A DNA stretch of 64,000 bases from Antedon mediterranea (GCF_964355755.1 NC_092679.1:19518932-19582931); one strand, 5' to 3'. Counted from the stretch's first letter, positions 1 to 12,819 are shown. Notes: a model not told the origin generated them from the sequence alone. Made by a program: numbers and translations.

Positions 1-1460
1 ACAACAAAGATATTGTTTTTCATTTTTCCTCATTTGTCAAATTGTATTTGCATCGAAAATTAAAAGTTTTACATAATAATTAATTTTAAGGGAATATCGC
101 CAAACAATCATTTAAAATGATATCAAACAAATATAGGTTTATTTCTTACCGCCAAGACTTATCAAATTATATTTGCATTAGAAATTGAAATGTTGCCATA
201 ATAATTATGCCATTTGATGTGCTTCTTGATCGGGTACTCTGACATCAATGGTCCGGTTATTAAAATTTAAAGTAGGGAGAATTTGCTGTGGCAGTTTTAA
301 AATGTTAATATGTATTTGACAGTAGCATTGCAATCTACGTAATATTTTACCAGCTTTTATCATCCCCAGCTATTAACTAATTGCATGTTCTACCTCAAAT
401 ACACATCATTCACACACATAATTAGCTAATTAGCATTTTTCATTATCATGATTTTTAACAACTTAAGGAGCTTCATGCTGGTAAAAAAAACTACCTGATT
501 GTATGAATAATACACTAGGGAGTCTCATTACTATATCTTTTTTCATTAGTATTTTTAATTACTTCTTCATGATAGAAAAAAAACACATCTGAACAGCTTG
601 AAAAGCTTCTAATGATTTTGTCTATTTTTAAACTGTATCTTGTTGCAGAACAACAATTGTGACTATGTCCTAATTGAATACATTGATGTTTAAAAAAAAT
701 AACATGCTTATTTTTTAAAGATCTAGTTAAATGATATAAATGTACTCAATTTCAGTTGAATGGCACCAATTACAGATTATATTACAAAGTGTACACATAG
801 ACATAGTCTTTTTTACATGATGGAATTTTCACAAGAAATACCATTAACATTTAAAATACCATATACTCTTTTTGCTGTGATTTTATACCAGAAACAATAA
901 ATTCCATGCTACACAGAATATGAATATGAAGCTTATTTGTTTCACCTTTATATATTTAATGACATTTGACTTCCTAAGTATTATTTATATCATCAAATTC
1001 TACTTTTCTAACATTTTTTAAAGTTTAGTAAGTAGACTTCTATTGCTAGAATTTTTAACACAGAACCGTTGAAGGAGTTAAATTAAACCTAGGATTGTAC
1101 CATCAGATGCAGTGTTCTCCCAATATAGAAAATTAAGCGGAAGAGTACAAAATTGTATAAAGATATAACTATCTACTAAATACAAAGAAGTCAAATAATA
1201 TTGTACTTTGTCTATCCAATCGACAACATACAGCCTTTGATTGCCCTTGGTCTATGTTTTTAATGGCTAGGCCTAACCTACCACTAAAAGAGTGTTTATG
1301 TACAATTTCCTTACACCTTTTTTAATACTCGTTGGAGTAAATTTAAACCGGCAAATCTTGCTGGCAAAACCTGCTTCGGGAGAACACCACACCGCATCAT
1401 CATTAAACTTGCTCAACATTTTTATATATATGTATATATATTATTTTGTCTTATCGTTAG
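1..1460. other. AT-rich intronic DNA, no feature recognised
   Basis: This stretch lies upstream of the first PPP4R4 exon visible in the window and is presumably intron. I saw no coding exon with plausible splice sites, no tandem array and no clear terminal-inverted-repeat element. The upstream exons that encode the N-terminal half of the protein must lie to the left of the window. Confidence 0.5.
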
Positions 1461-4400
1461 GTATCTGGGTTGTCTGAGCTAATTCCGGCGCTTTGCGAAG
1501 CTGAACTGAACATTTCGCAATGTCGACGGTGGCGCCTTCATGTGTCCATGTTAGAGAAGCTTTCCTGTCTTCCCAAGTGTCTTACAAGTGATCAAATTTA
1601 TAGTAAATTTATTCCAATTGTAACGAAGCATATTACAATGCATGTAAGTAGTTTCAAAGTATAATACAGCTGTCTCATTTGTCTTTGTGTCCAATGGCTA
1701 GCTATGGTTAGCTACCATGGTCTTTGTGTCCAATGGTTAGCTATGGTTAGCTACCATGGTCTTTGTGTCCAATGGCTAGCTATGGTTAGATACCATGGTC
1801 TTTGTGTCCAATGGTTAGCTATGGTTAGCTACCATGGTCTTGTGTCCAATGGTTAGCTGTGGTTAGCTACCATGGTCTTTGTGTCCAATGGTTAGCTACT
1901 ATGGTCTTTGTGTCCAATGGCTAGCTATGGTTAGCTACCATGGTCTTTGTGTCCAATGGTTAGCTATGGTTAGCTACCATGGTCTTTGTGTCCAATGGTT
2001 AGCTGTGGTTAGCTACCATGGTCTTTGTGTCCAATGGTTAGCTATGGTTAGCTACCATGGTCTTTGTGTCCAATGGTTAGCTACCATGGTCTTTGTGTCC
2101 AATGGTTAGCTACCATAGTCTTTGTGTCCAATGGTTAGCTACCATGGTCTTTGTGTCCAATGGATAGCTACCATGGTCTTTGTGTCCAATGGTTAGCTAC
2201 CATGGTATTTGTGTCCAATGGTTAGCTACCATGGTCTTTGTGTCCAATGGTTAGCTACCATGGTCTTTGTGTCCAATGGTTAGCTACCATGGTCTTTGTG
2301 TCCAATGGCTAGCTACCATGGTCTTTGTGTCCAATGGCTAGCTACCATGGTCTTTGTGTCCAATGGTTAGCTACCATGGTCTTTGTGTCCAATGGTTAGC
2401 TATGGTTAGCTACCATGGTCTTTGTGTCCAATGGTCAGCTACCATGGTCTTTGTGTCCAATGGTTAGCTACCATGGTCTTTGTGTCCAATGGTTAGCTAC
2501 CATGGTCTTTGTGTCCAATGGTTAGCTACCATGGTCTTTGTGTCCAATGGTTAGCTACCATGGTCTTTGTGTCCAATTGTTAGCTACCATGGTCTTTGTG
2601 TCCAATGGTTAGCTACCATGGTCTTTGTGTCCAATGGTTAGCTACCATGGTCTTTGTGTCCAATGGTTAGCTACCATGGTCTATGTGTCCAATGGTTAGC
2701 TACCATGGTCTTTGTGTCCAATGGTTAGCTACCATGGTCTTTGTGTCTAATGATTAGCTACCATGGTCTTTGTGTCCAATGGTTAGCTACCATGGTCAAT
2801 GTGTCCAATGGTTAGCTACCATGGTCTATGTGTCCAATGGTTAGCTACCATGGTCTTTGTGTCCAATGGTTAGCTACCATGGTCTATGTGTCCAATGGTT
2901 AGCTACCATGGTCTTTGTGTCATATGGTTTAGTTACCATGGTCTTTTTTTTTTCCAATGGTTAGCTACCATGATTCCACCTACCCATAATGAAATATATG
3001 CTATGCATATATTTTTATGCACTGGACCTTTTATCCTAGAAGACTAAAACTATCAGCGAGGAGAGCCTTTCCTGGACCGATTTTACGACTAGGTTCTCAC
3101 ATGCTATTCCCTTACCATTATGTCATATACATTCTAAAAATTGTCTGGTCCTTACCTTAATAACTGAGAAATAGTTGAGATCTTAAGCTCTGTCTACACT
3201 ATCAAAGTTTATGTGACAGGAAAGTGTGATGTGCCCAAATATGGTAGTGATCTGACATCATTGTGTCCATATCACATCACATTTTTTTGTCTAATAAAAT
3301 GTAATAGTGTAGAGAGAGCTTAAGTCATGAGTCTAAATATTTCTTGTCTTTTGCAGAGAGTTCTTCCGGTGAAGCGTGCTGCTGTAAGGACATTGTGTGT
3401 ATTTATGAGATACAACAGAAAACAAGAACACAGGCAAGAGATATGTAGTAGACTAATACAAGGTAAAAAATGCAGCAATTTATATGCTAATTCTTGTAAT
3501 ATACGGACTTCCAAGTGTCTATTCTTATATTGCAAGACTAGAACTTTTTTAGAAGCGGCTTATAATGTAATCTCATCACTGATACAATAATTATTGTTTT
3601 CATTTTACAGAGAATATAGTAGAGCCTTCAGAGGAGACCTTCGTGCCTCCTTAAATGTTTCGGCGTTGGATGTTGTGTTAAAATATATTATATTTTTTGG
3701 GAAAGTGTCCCCTTAATAGGAGTGTAGGTGAATAAAATTGCCCGTAGTCTTAAAATATATTTCCCTTCGTCATCATTTGATAGGAGGGTGTCCCTTTTTA
3801 AAGTTTTATTCACTAATATTTTTCTTTGTGTTTTTTCTAGCCTGCTGTCACTCTAAATCATGTACATATAGGATGCTTTTCATTGATGTTTGCCAGGATA
3901 TCATGGAGTTTTTCTCCAAGGCTTATTTCAAAGATAATTTGTATGAATTTGTATTAGAATTAGCTGAGGATCCTGTTCCCAATGTTAGGTAAGATTACAC
4001 TACACTATCAAACTATATGTGATGCTCTCATATATAGACATGATGATGTCATATCACTACCATATTTGGGAATATCAGTACCATATTTGGGCACACTTTA
4101 TATATAAATTATACTAGTTTGATGTAGACAGAGCTGTTTCTGCTACAAAATATTACCCAAAATGCAATGTGCTCAAACATCCAAGATGAGTAGTTGCCTT
4201 AAGGTCAACAGGGGTGAATAAAATCTTTATATTGCATTGCAGCTAAAACTTACATAGCCCTAACAGGTTAAATGGCATTCAAACACCCAAAAAATTTGTG
4301 TTTTTAACCGTTGTTTTGAGAATGTCATTTAACTTTTTTTTTTTCCTGTTTCTGCTATTGCGAAATTTGGGATAATTTAATAATTGGTTATATATTCGCA

Positions 4401-7400
4401 GCAGAAACAAGCAAAATGTTGTTGCTTAATATGATTACTACACAATTTCATGTTCATAATTATTAATATTTTACAGTTTAAAATTCTGCACAATCTTGCC
4501 TATGTTAATTTATTTTACCTGGTTAAATGATAGTGATTGTTTGCAACAGAAATAGGCCAAATGTCGTTATTTGTACTGTGTTTATTCAATATATTACACA
4601 ATTTCATATTCATGACTTATAACATATATTTACATATGTTTACAGGTTAAAATTCTGCACAATCTTGCCTATGTTAAAGTCTCAAATGAAGTTACCTAAG
4701 GATCGACAGATGCTACAAGATTTGGAGTACATGGCAAGGAAGCTAATGCTACAAGAAAACGACAGGGACGTCAAATCCGCAATTAGAAATGTAGGTTACA
4801 TATTTACAAAATAAATCATACTATACTAAATTCCCATGGTCCTGGGTTCAAATCCCATCCTCAGCAAAACAACTCCACTTGAAGAATAAAGCTCTGTCTA
4901 CACTATCAAACTAGTTTGACAAAAAAAAGTGTGATGTGCCCAAATATGGTAGTGATATGCTCAAATATGGTAGTAATATGACATCATCATGTCCATACAT
5001 TTTTTTGTGACATAAAGTTTGATAGAGTTTTAATAGTAATTTATAAACTACGGACAGAATGCGAAATACTATTTTTAATCATGAGAATTATCCAAGTTAC
5101 GATTGGAATTGAACCAATGCCCTCAGATTCTTTAACAAGAAGCTGACTGGTAACCTTATGTGCATACATTATGAACAAATTGTCGTATGCGAGTGGACGG
5201 TTGAGTAGTTTTTTCGTTGAGTACTTCTTTAACGGAGTATTTTGAGCATTGAGATTGTTCTTAACGAAAAAGCTTTCGTTGTCAACGTTTTCTATTCGAA
5301 TGACTTTCTGTTGAGCACAAATTTACAATTCGAATACAAAAAGTACTCAGCGAATCTTTACGTTGACAACGAAAGTTCCCAATCGAATACGACAATTGAT
5401 AACATTTATTTCACTTTTTCCATAAAACATTTTGTGCTTGAAATAAAATGAAAGTACAATTGATCAAAAGTAATAAAGAAATAATAAATAATAGATAAAT
5501 GAGAAAAATTACAATTGTATTTTTATGATTTAATGAGTAAATAGAATTATAGCCTTGCAATTCTGAAGTATTTTTAGTATTTATGTTACTCTATGTATTA
5601 AAATCAAATTCATTAAAATACCGGTTTTCTTATTTCCATTTTAGGCTTCATTCGAATTGGATAAAATTCAAGTTGTTATGGAATCTGTAAGTATTTTACA
5701 CCATGTCAATTTAAGATTAAAACAACTGTTTCAAACCATATTATATTTTTACCATAGATCGGATACATTATACATTTAACATTATTCAAATATTAATATT
5801 TGTAATCTTTTTGGGGTTTTTCGCAGCTTACAAAGCCGGGAACAGAACATGATATTTTAGATCAGCGTAAAGAAGAAGAAGAAAAAAAGATTTTAGAATT
5901 AGAAAAACGAGAACTAGAGGAAAAAGAGCAAGCGCCAAGTAAACCTGGTGCTCCTTCCAAAACCGACCGTAAAAAACCCAACAGCGCAAATATTACAGAA
6001 TCCAAGCTTTCAACTAAACGAAATACTGGTAAATAATCTTTAACAATGAAAATTGGCATTTAAAATTAATTAAATTATTGTGGCATTAAAAAAACTTTTT
6101 ATTGTGATTATTAATAATAATTTTGTGTCCATTAATAATAATATATACTGGATTTATAAAGCACCTAATGTTGTGAAACCTCTAAGCGCTGTACATGTTA
6201 TTACATTACATTGTTTAAAAACCTTTTGAGCACAACACTGTGTATTATAGTATGAATCATGGTTTCAACTCTTAGTGTTTTTGTCTACATGATGATTGAA
6301 AATGTTTGTTAATTTCGGCATTTGCTAGGCTCTAAAACAAATAAGACAACAAGTTCAACTAGTAAGAAGAATGCAACCTCATCTATCCTGCCTGGTCCTC
6401 CACCTCACCACACCTCAGCAAAAGGTAAATAGAACAGCATTCTCACTATGTCATCATATGGAATAAGTCTTTCTTTTTCCAAAATGAATGGCTTTAAAAC
6501 TGGAAATCCATTGTACACATCTGGCTTGTGTGAACTTTAAAGAGCCTAATGAATCTTTCCAAAAAAAACGTTTTTGGTTACCCCTGTTGTACTGGTCCAT
6601 CTTAACCTGTTTATGGTAGGCACTGTACTGTGGCTGCCATGTGTCCGTAGAAGACCTAATCCAAATGTCCTCATTTAGCATGAATATTATGAAACTAAAA
6701 AATCAAACAAATTGTATATACTATTTCGTTTTAGCTTCTAAGACTACAAAGTCAACTGTGAAAGCACACACCAACTCATCGCTCTCGTCCAAGTCGGCTG
6801 GTAACCGTGGTCGCAAATCTCCAACGCATGCCGAAAACAACAATATAGAATCACCAACTGGAAAGTAAGTCAATTATGTTTTATCAAACAAAATGTCTTT
6901 TTAAGGAATCCAAATTTTGCCAAATTTATACCTCATTAAAGTTTTATCTACACTATCAAATTGTTATGTGACAAAAAATGTGATGTGCCTTTATATATGG
7001 ACATGATGATGTCATATCTCCACCATATTTAGGCATATCACTACCATATTTAGCCTGGCCACAGCTGTTTCCAATATTAAAGTAGCAAAAAGGATTATCA
7101 TTTTTACATATAAAACTATATCTCTCGTATGTATATTAATACTATATATTGTATTATTGATTATTTTGCTGTATGTAAATTAATTAATAATAGTGTTTTT
7201 ATGAAGTGGTATGAATACTAAATTAATATGTTGTGTGGAGTGTTGAGTAAAGTAAATATGTTTGTACCGAGTGTTGATTGAAGATTAATAGTAGGTTGAT
7301 ATTAGGTTATATATAATAATTAAAAATTGCGTTATAACTTAAAAATTCATTTGCAAAAACATTTTATCGATTCATTGTTTGAAATGAAAAAAGAATGTAT

Positions 7401-10400
7401 TATATACCGTAAATTGTAATGTAAATGTTAATATTTGTTTGTCTTTTCTGTACAATAGAAATATGTGTAATATTATATAGTGTACATATTGCATTTTGGT
7501 AGGCATACATATATATCCCTGCATTAAATGTATCTTCTCCTTATCTGCACTTTCAGCATCCTTTCTAATTTATCATAATTATCACTATTACCAATATCAT
7601 CAATATACCATCATCCTTATACCAAAACCACTGCCACCAGAATGCCATTAACACCACTACCACAATATACCATCCTCATTATCATCATCAGTATACCATT
7701 ATCATTATCTGACATTAGTACATTATTATACCCACATCATTACCACCAGAACACCGTTATAGGATAGAAACAAACCATCATCATTAGTATACTATCATCA
7801 GTATACCATCATCATTATACCATCATCATTATACCATCATCATATACCAACACTAATACCTACCACCAGAACACCATTGTTGTACCAATACTAATACGAA
7901 TATACCATCATCATCATCAGTATACCATCATCATTATAGCAACATCACTACCGCCATACCACCATTATTATACCAACACTAACTATCACTAATAAACCAT
8001 CATCATCATTAGTATACCATCATTACTATACCAACACCACTACCACCATTGTTATACCAACACTACTATCACCAATATATCATCATTATCATCAGTATAC
8101 CATCATCCTTGTACCAACACCACTACCACCAGAACACCACCATTATACCAACACTACTGATACCAAAATACCATCATTATCATCAGTATACCATCATCCT
8201 TGTACCAACACCACTACCACCAGAACACCACTATTATACCAACACTACTTATACCAATATACCATCATTATCATTATCATCAGTATATTATCATCCTTGT
8301 ATCAACACCACTACCACCAGAACACCACTATTATACCAACACTACTGATAACCAATATATCATCATTATCATCAGCATACCATCATCCTTGTACCAACAC
8401 CACTACCACCAGAACACCACTATTATACCAACACTACTGATACCAATATATCATCATTATCATCAGTATACCATCATCCTTGTACCAACACTACTACCAC
8501 CAGAACACCACTATTATACCAACACTACTTATACCAATATACCATCATTATCATTATCATCAGTATATTATCATCCTTGTACCAACACCACTACCACCAG
8601 AACACCACTATTATACCAACACTACTTATACCAATATACCATCATTATTATTACTATCACTATACCATTATCATTAAGGTCATAATTACTATCATGTTGA
8701 TCACCAATAGTATCATCCTCTCTAAAGCTCTGTCTACACTATCAAACTTTATGTGATGTGTCCATATATGGACATGATGATCACTACCATATTTGGGCAT
8801 ATCACTACCATATATAGGCACACCACATTTTTTTCACTAGTTTGATAGTGTAGACAGAGCTTTAAATTCAAACCCAAAGTTTCAAATGGTGATATGTATG
8901 TGTTCGTATTTGTGTGTCTTGCTACTCAAATTTGTATCCCTAATCTTGTGAAGATATTTTGCATTTTGTATACGTTTCTCTATAGCTCATGTATTTGCAT
9001 TTTCAGCAACAGAAGAAGGGCTGGTTCGGAAGGCCTGATTTATCCACCGCCCTCTATTTCCAACAGGTCAACCACGTGACTTGAACTTCATTTATTAGCT
9101 TATCACGTCGTATAATTAAATTCACTATATAACATGTGTGCTGTGTTTTAATATCACAATTTTGAAAAAGAGTTGGTACAGAAACAAAAGCCATAAATTT
9201 ATGCTTAAATTTTATAGAAAAACCTACATAATGTAAACACATTTTACCACCAAGGCATTTTATTTACTTTTAATACTTATGTGTGATGTGTGAGATTACA
9301 ATACTTTACACAATACTAACTCATGTTTAATTAATATATATATATTACAATTAATATTACAGATCAATTTTCATTTATTTATGATAATTTTATGCTTTTG
9401 AAATTTATTTTTAGTCATATTATAATGTGTTAGCATTTGAAAGTACAAGGGCAAAACATACAGTAGAACACTTATTAAGTGTCCAGGCAGGTGTCCCTGA
9501 ATAGGTTTGAGAGTAGTGTTAAAAGACACATTGACCCTTTATTTCATGAGCCAGTGTCCCCTTAATAGGTGTGTCACTTTAATAGTGTCGACCATACTGT
9601 TAAGACACATTGGCCCCTAAATAGGCCCAGGGATTTCCTAAAGGAGTCATCATAATGTGACTTATATTATCCATGTAATAAAATTGTTTACTGTTAAACA
9701 GTATTCATATATACAATTGCACTGCATTATAGTATTACAGTTTAATATAGTAGACTTGTGCACTCATTTTATGTGTATATATATATTTGCATACATTAGT
9801 GACATTTCACTGAATGATATATATTGAATGTAATTTGTGTGTATTATATTGGAACGCAATGGTTTTCACTACCATCGTTATCACCATATCATTATCACCA
9901 TATCATCACTTGCCTCGACCAAGACCACTACCATAAACATTGTCATCATCATTGTAAATCATTATTAATTATCAGGACCGTCAATATTGTCTACAATAAT
10001 ACTATCACCATTATAATACCCAGTATATTATCACTTTTTATCATATTTCATCACCATCACATGTATAAATTATTATTATGTCACCGTGACAATTTACTAA
10101 CATTTGCTGTTTTAATTAATCCCATTTTATAATTTTAAACTTTACATTAATTCTTCATTTTCAGGTTAAGAAAAGTTTCAGATGTAGGAGTGCGCAGAGT
10201 GGCTAGTAGTAGCCCAGTACAAGGTATTGTTTAAATTTAATAACTGTATAATGCTTTGTCCACACTATCAAACAAGTGTGATGTTCCGAAATAGGGTACT
10301 GATATGCCCAAATATGGTAGTGATATGACATCATCATGTCCATATATGGGCACATCACATTTTTTTGTCACAAAGTTTGATAGTGTAGATAGAGCTTAAC

Positions 10401-11573
10401 ACAAATCGTCTTTAACTATACTTTTTCTTTTTAACAATTAGAAGCAAAATGTAATATATTATATATTGTTTGATAAAAAAATATAAATCTTGTATAATAT
10501 AATATTAGTAGTTCAATATACAAATATATATTTAGTATAATAATATCAATAAAGATATAGTGTATATTTGTTATTAATAATCAATAGTATGTTTTTAATT
10601 GTTATAATTTTGTGTTGCAAAATAATATTAATATTTAATAGGAAAATCATAAATTTTATATACTGTAATTAATGTCTATTTTTTCTTCAAGCTTCAGGAC
10701 AACCAAAGCTTACTTCATGTCGTTTAATTTATACAAATTATCACATAAAATAATGTTAATAAATAAAAATAATGCTATATTATTAATAAATAACATTAAC
10801 AAATATTTATATTCAATTGTATTATGTATTTGTATTGATAGAATAGAGTAATAATTGATTTATTCTTTGTGGGATTCTATTGGCTACTAACCTTCTTACC
10901 TCTTGAAACAGGTCTCCCTCAACGTAATAGTTCAGCTTCTTCTGTTTCGAGTACAAGCTCACGTAAATCTACTCACAATGTGTCCACAACAAAGTCGTAA
11001 GTCTGTTACCGTGTGTTTCTTGTTTATGTTGTTCTAATATAATTATACTTGTAAACATATTATAATGCTTGGTTCACTGTAAATGTAATATGAATAATGA
11101 CTCCATTTTGTGTCCGATTTATCAGTAAACAACAGTAGGTAGTTGACTGTTTTCCTCTTTAACAATAGAGATGTAACTAAAATATATTACAGTTCAGTGA
11201 ACACATAATTCAAGTTTTGTCATAATGTAGAGTTGTGACTTGGTGGTTATGATGCTTGGCTACCAATCACAGGGTCTTGGGTTCAAGTCCTGTCATATAT
11301 CAGATTTTTTTTCTAATGAAAAATTACAACTCCACTCCCAAAGACTTATAATAAGACTTTGTTTATGTAGAGCATCTTGTGTATATGTTTGTCTTGTGAA
11401 TGGGATTGCCACCTTTAAGAAGGATAGTGTATGGTTATCCTTGCCAATTTGCCTAAATAGATAAAAACAAAACAAAAAATTAAAAAATGTGAACATCAAA
11501 ATTGGTCAGCAATTTATTTATCTGTATTTGTTTTGGTTTTTTTTCGACCAGGAAAAAGAGTAGCAAAACGTAG
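1461..11573 (+). CDS. PPP4R4: PPP4R4-like protein phosphatase 4 regulatory subunit 4 (3' half, 12 exons)
   Basis: Exons: 1461-1643, 3357-3462, 3841-3988, 4646-4790, 5645-5686, 5827-6028, 6329-6424, 6735-6864, 9007-9066, 10165-10223, 10912-10996, 11552-11573 (TAG). All junctions are AG/GT and phases are consistent, giving 425 codons. The first four exons encode HEAT-like helical repeats (LSELIPALCEAEL, MLFIDVCQDIMEFFSKAYF, LAEDPVPNVRLKFCTILPML). Then come ARKLMLQENDRDVKSAIRN, an acidic/basic coiled coil (KEEEEKKILELEKRELEEKE) and a low-complexity Ser/Thr/Lys tail. This order and these segments match vertebrate PPP4R4, about 870 residues long, which is known to bind the PP4 catalytic subunit in the cytoplasm. 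About half of the protein is encoded left of the window. The tail exons are weakly conserved, so their assignment rests on splice sites and phase. The exon at 9007 uses a weak donor (GTCAAC). The gene is convergent with the zinc-finger gene downstream. Confidence 0.85.
1681..2971. repeat. Minisatellite, 29-bp unit with 39-bp variants, about 1.3 kb
   Basis: Head-to-tail copies of a unit containing GTCTTTGTGTCCAATGG followed by TTAGCTACCATG fill this part of the first visible PPP4R4 intron. In the first third, many units are 10 bp longer because TTAGCTATGG is duplicated; the later units are mostly the short form. Copies are nearly identical and most carry a CCATGG site. The short open frame through it is an artefact of the repeat. 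Confidence 0.95.
3183..3324. mobile_element. MITE family 1, copy 1
   Basis: Begins TTAAGCTCTGTCTACACTAT and ends with the degenerate inverse GTGTAGAGAGAGCTTAA. The interior has the family words GTGATGTGCCCAAATATGG and CACATCACATTTTTTTGTC. It sits 33 bp upstream of the PPP4R4 exon at 3357, close to the branch-point zone. Confidence 0.85.
3699..3808. mobile_element. Fragments of the CCCCTTAATAGG / CAGTRGAAC repeat family
   Basis: The words GTGTCCCCTTAATAGGAGTG and ATAGGAGGGTGTCCC match the subterminal sequence of the CAGTRGAAC-ended repeats found complete near 9461 and 15654. No full element with both ends is visible here. Confidence 0.4.
3996..4133. mobile_element. MITE family 1, copy 2 (degenerate)
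   Basis: ACACTATCAAACTATATGTG at the left and ACTAGTTTGATGTAGACAGA at the right flank two copies of the TACCATATTTGGG word. Both ends are eroded. It starts 8 bases after the donor of the exon ending at 3988. Confidence 0.8.
4374..4680. repeat. Tandem duplication including a splice acceptor and the first bases of a PPP4R4 exon
   Basis: A segment of about 150 bp occurs twice. Copy 1 contains ATTTTACAGTTTAAAATTCT at about 4472 followed by GCACAATCTTGCCTATGTTAA. Copy 2 contains the real acceptor at 4645 and the same exon words. The upstream TACACAATTTCAT block is also shared. Copy 1 therefore carries a decoy acceptor plus about 30 bases of exon sequence. Confidence 0.85.
4889..5032. mobile_element. 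MITE family 1, copy 3
   Basis: Left end AAAGCTCTGTCTACACTATC, interior GTGATGTGCCCAAATATGG, and a truncated right end (AAAGTTTGATAGAGTTTTAA). Confidence 0.85.
5098..5160 (-). mobile_element. Possible tRNA-derived SINE head, reverse orientation
   Basis: GGAATTGAACCAATGCCCTC reads, on the minus strand, like a tRNA T-arm/B-box region, followed by an A-box-like part. No body shared with the clearer SINEs could be followed, so this is tentative. Confidence 0.3.
6935..7070. mobile_element. MITE family 1, copy 4 (right end lost)
   Basis: ATCTACACTATCAAATTGTT, then GACATGATGATGTCATATC and two CACCATATTTAGG-type words; the right terminal inverted repeat is missing or scrambled. Confidence 0.75.
7560..8690. 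repeat. CAT/CCA-rich tandem array with a higher-order unit near 90-100 bp
   Basis: From about 8040 the array shows a long unit containing CATCATCCTTGTACCAACAC, CACTACCACCAGAACACCA and TATACCAACACTACT, repeated about six times. The left part (7560-8040) is a more diverged version. It lies in a PPP4R4 intron. The open frames of 99 and 161 codons in it have repeat composition only and are not genes. Confidence 0.9.
8723..8865. mobile_element. MITE family 1, copy 5
   Basis: Both ends are intact: TAAAGCTCTGTCTACACTAT at the left and ATAGTGTAGACAGAGCTTTA at the right. It immediately follows the CAT-rich array. Confidence 0.92.
9461..9600. mobile_element. MITE with CAGTAGAAC-type ends
   Basis: Starts CAGTAGAACACTTATTAAGT and ends with AGTGTCCCCTTAATAGGTG and GTCGACCATACTG. 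It belongs to the same loosely related set as the elements at 14470 and 15654. Confidence 0.55.
9860..10080. repeat. Degenerate CAT/ATC-rich simple repeat
   Basis: Imperfect runs of TATCACCATATCATTATCACC-like sequence, compositionally like the arrays at 7560 and 49600 but much more diverged. Confidence 0.6.
10250..10400. mobile_element. MITE family 1, copy 6
   Basis: Left end AATGCTTTGTCCACACTATC, interior GTGATATGACATCATCATG, right end TTTGATAGTGTAGATAGAGC. It starts 27 bases after the donor of the PPP4R4 exon ending at 10223. Confidence 0.88.
11222..11470 (+). mobile_element. tRNA-derived SINE, body type A
   Basis: An A-box-like GACTTGGTGGTTATGATGC and a B-box-like GGGTTCAAGTCC are followed by a body with ACAACTCCACTCCCAAAGAC and CACCTTTAAGAAGGATAG. 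The same body recurs at 56735. It lies in the last PPP4R4 intron. Confidence 0.8.
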
Positions 11574-11850
11574 CAGTAGGTTCCTTAGCTACGAGCACCA
11601 ATATGGATGGACCCCGAAAAATACATCAACTGGTTGAAGAAGGCAACAAAGTAGTTGTAGAACACAACAACCTAGAATTACATTAAAAGAATGCCACCAG
11701 CAAAAGATGGTGAACCAAATGATGTAAATGCTCAAATGGCAGCTTGAAGGTTGGGGATTTATGCAAAGACAGCTGACTGTGAATATGGTAGAATCAAGAT
11801 GTTGGACTTTGACTGTGAAGATGGTGGATTCAAGTTCTCTTTTTAATAAA
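11574..11850 (+). other. PPP4R4: Probable PPP4R4 3' UTR with AATAAA at 11845-11850
   Basis: The sequence after the PPP4R4 stop is mixed in composition and ends with a canonical AATAAA hexamer. A further AATAAA occurs near 12017. Which one is used cannot be told from sequence. Confidence 0.45.
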
Positions 11851-12388
11851 ATACATTTTGATTGATATGTTATCGAGAAAAAAAATAGGTTGCCATCAGT
11901 TGAATATGGCAACCATGGGAGGATGGCACATCAAGTGTACAAGAACTGGAGTTGCCAACATTTAGTGAGTGACATCATACAGATCAACTACTGCATGAAC
12001 TTGGTCTGGTGCTACAATAAAGACTCGCTCTTAACTTGGTCAGGTGCTACACACATGCTGAAGATATCTTCCGTGTTCACACTCTTCAACGACAACCATA
12101 TGATGTTTTGTCCATGTTCTTCTGTGAAGGAGTATTTATTTAACAGACCAGCTTCGTTGCTAACAAATGGTTTACTTCATAGTATAGACTCAACCTAATG
12201 GATGTAGTGCAGTGGTGTATTACAGGGTGCATAACATACATTTAAATAACAGACACAAAAATAGAATTCAGTTATTACGTATATATAACGTTCACTTCAA
12301 ATTGTGATTTTAAATTTAATTATTTGTAAGTCTTTATTTTAAAGAAGGTGCTTCGTCTCCCTCACCACCGTATTAGGAAGCTTTCGAA

Positions 12389-12469
12389 ATGAGCGACACG
12401 GCATCAGAACTTTCACAGACTGTTGAACAGGCATCGCGTCTTGTCCAATCCGTATCTCTATTTCCCTAA
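12389..12469 (+). other. Short coding-looking frame of 26 residues
   Basis: An ATG frame starting MSDTASELSQTVEQ and ending in a TAA stands out from its AT-rich surroundings by higher GC and balanced codon use. The same frame continues upstream of the ATG as EAF back to a TAG at 12374-12376. A possible acceptor (TTATTTTAAAG) precedes it. It could be a decayed exon, an alternative PPP4R4 terminal exon or chance. Confidence 0.25.
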
Positions 12470-12819
12470 TGTTAATACAAGATGCTCCTTTGCATTGATA
12501 ATTAAAAAAATATATTTAAATGTTTATTCCCTCCTAATGTACACATTATTTTTATTGATTTATAACAATTTCTAATTGATATTAATTGGTGCGGCTTCCA
12601 TGATAGATATTTTGATACATATACATGGTGCTCTGGCAAGCCAACAGAATGTTTTTAATTAATAACAATTTTATAAAAGAATATAACTTGCACGATTATA
12701 TAAATTTGGCTTCCAAAAATTTCAATTTTTATCTGTCAAATTAGTTTATTTCATTTCTCCTTCTTTCACTTTTCATGCATGATTTTTTTTATCAAAAACT
12801 TGTGGTATGTCCAATTTAT

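Noticed and set aside
8049-8685. Tyr/His/Thr-rich frames of 65-161 codons
   Set aside because: They arise from the CAT/CCA-rich tandem array in a PPP4R4 intron; overlapping frames show the same repeats.
7560-8690. Regular repeat spacing considered as a CRISPR array; also considered for the arrays at 1681 and 27113
   Set aside because: The units are contiguous tandem repeats without unique spacers, and the DNA is clearly eukaryotic nuclear.
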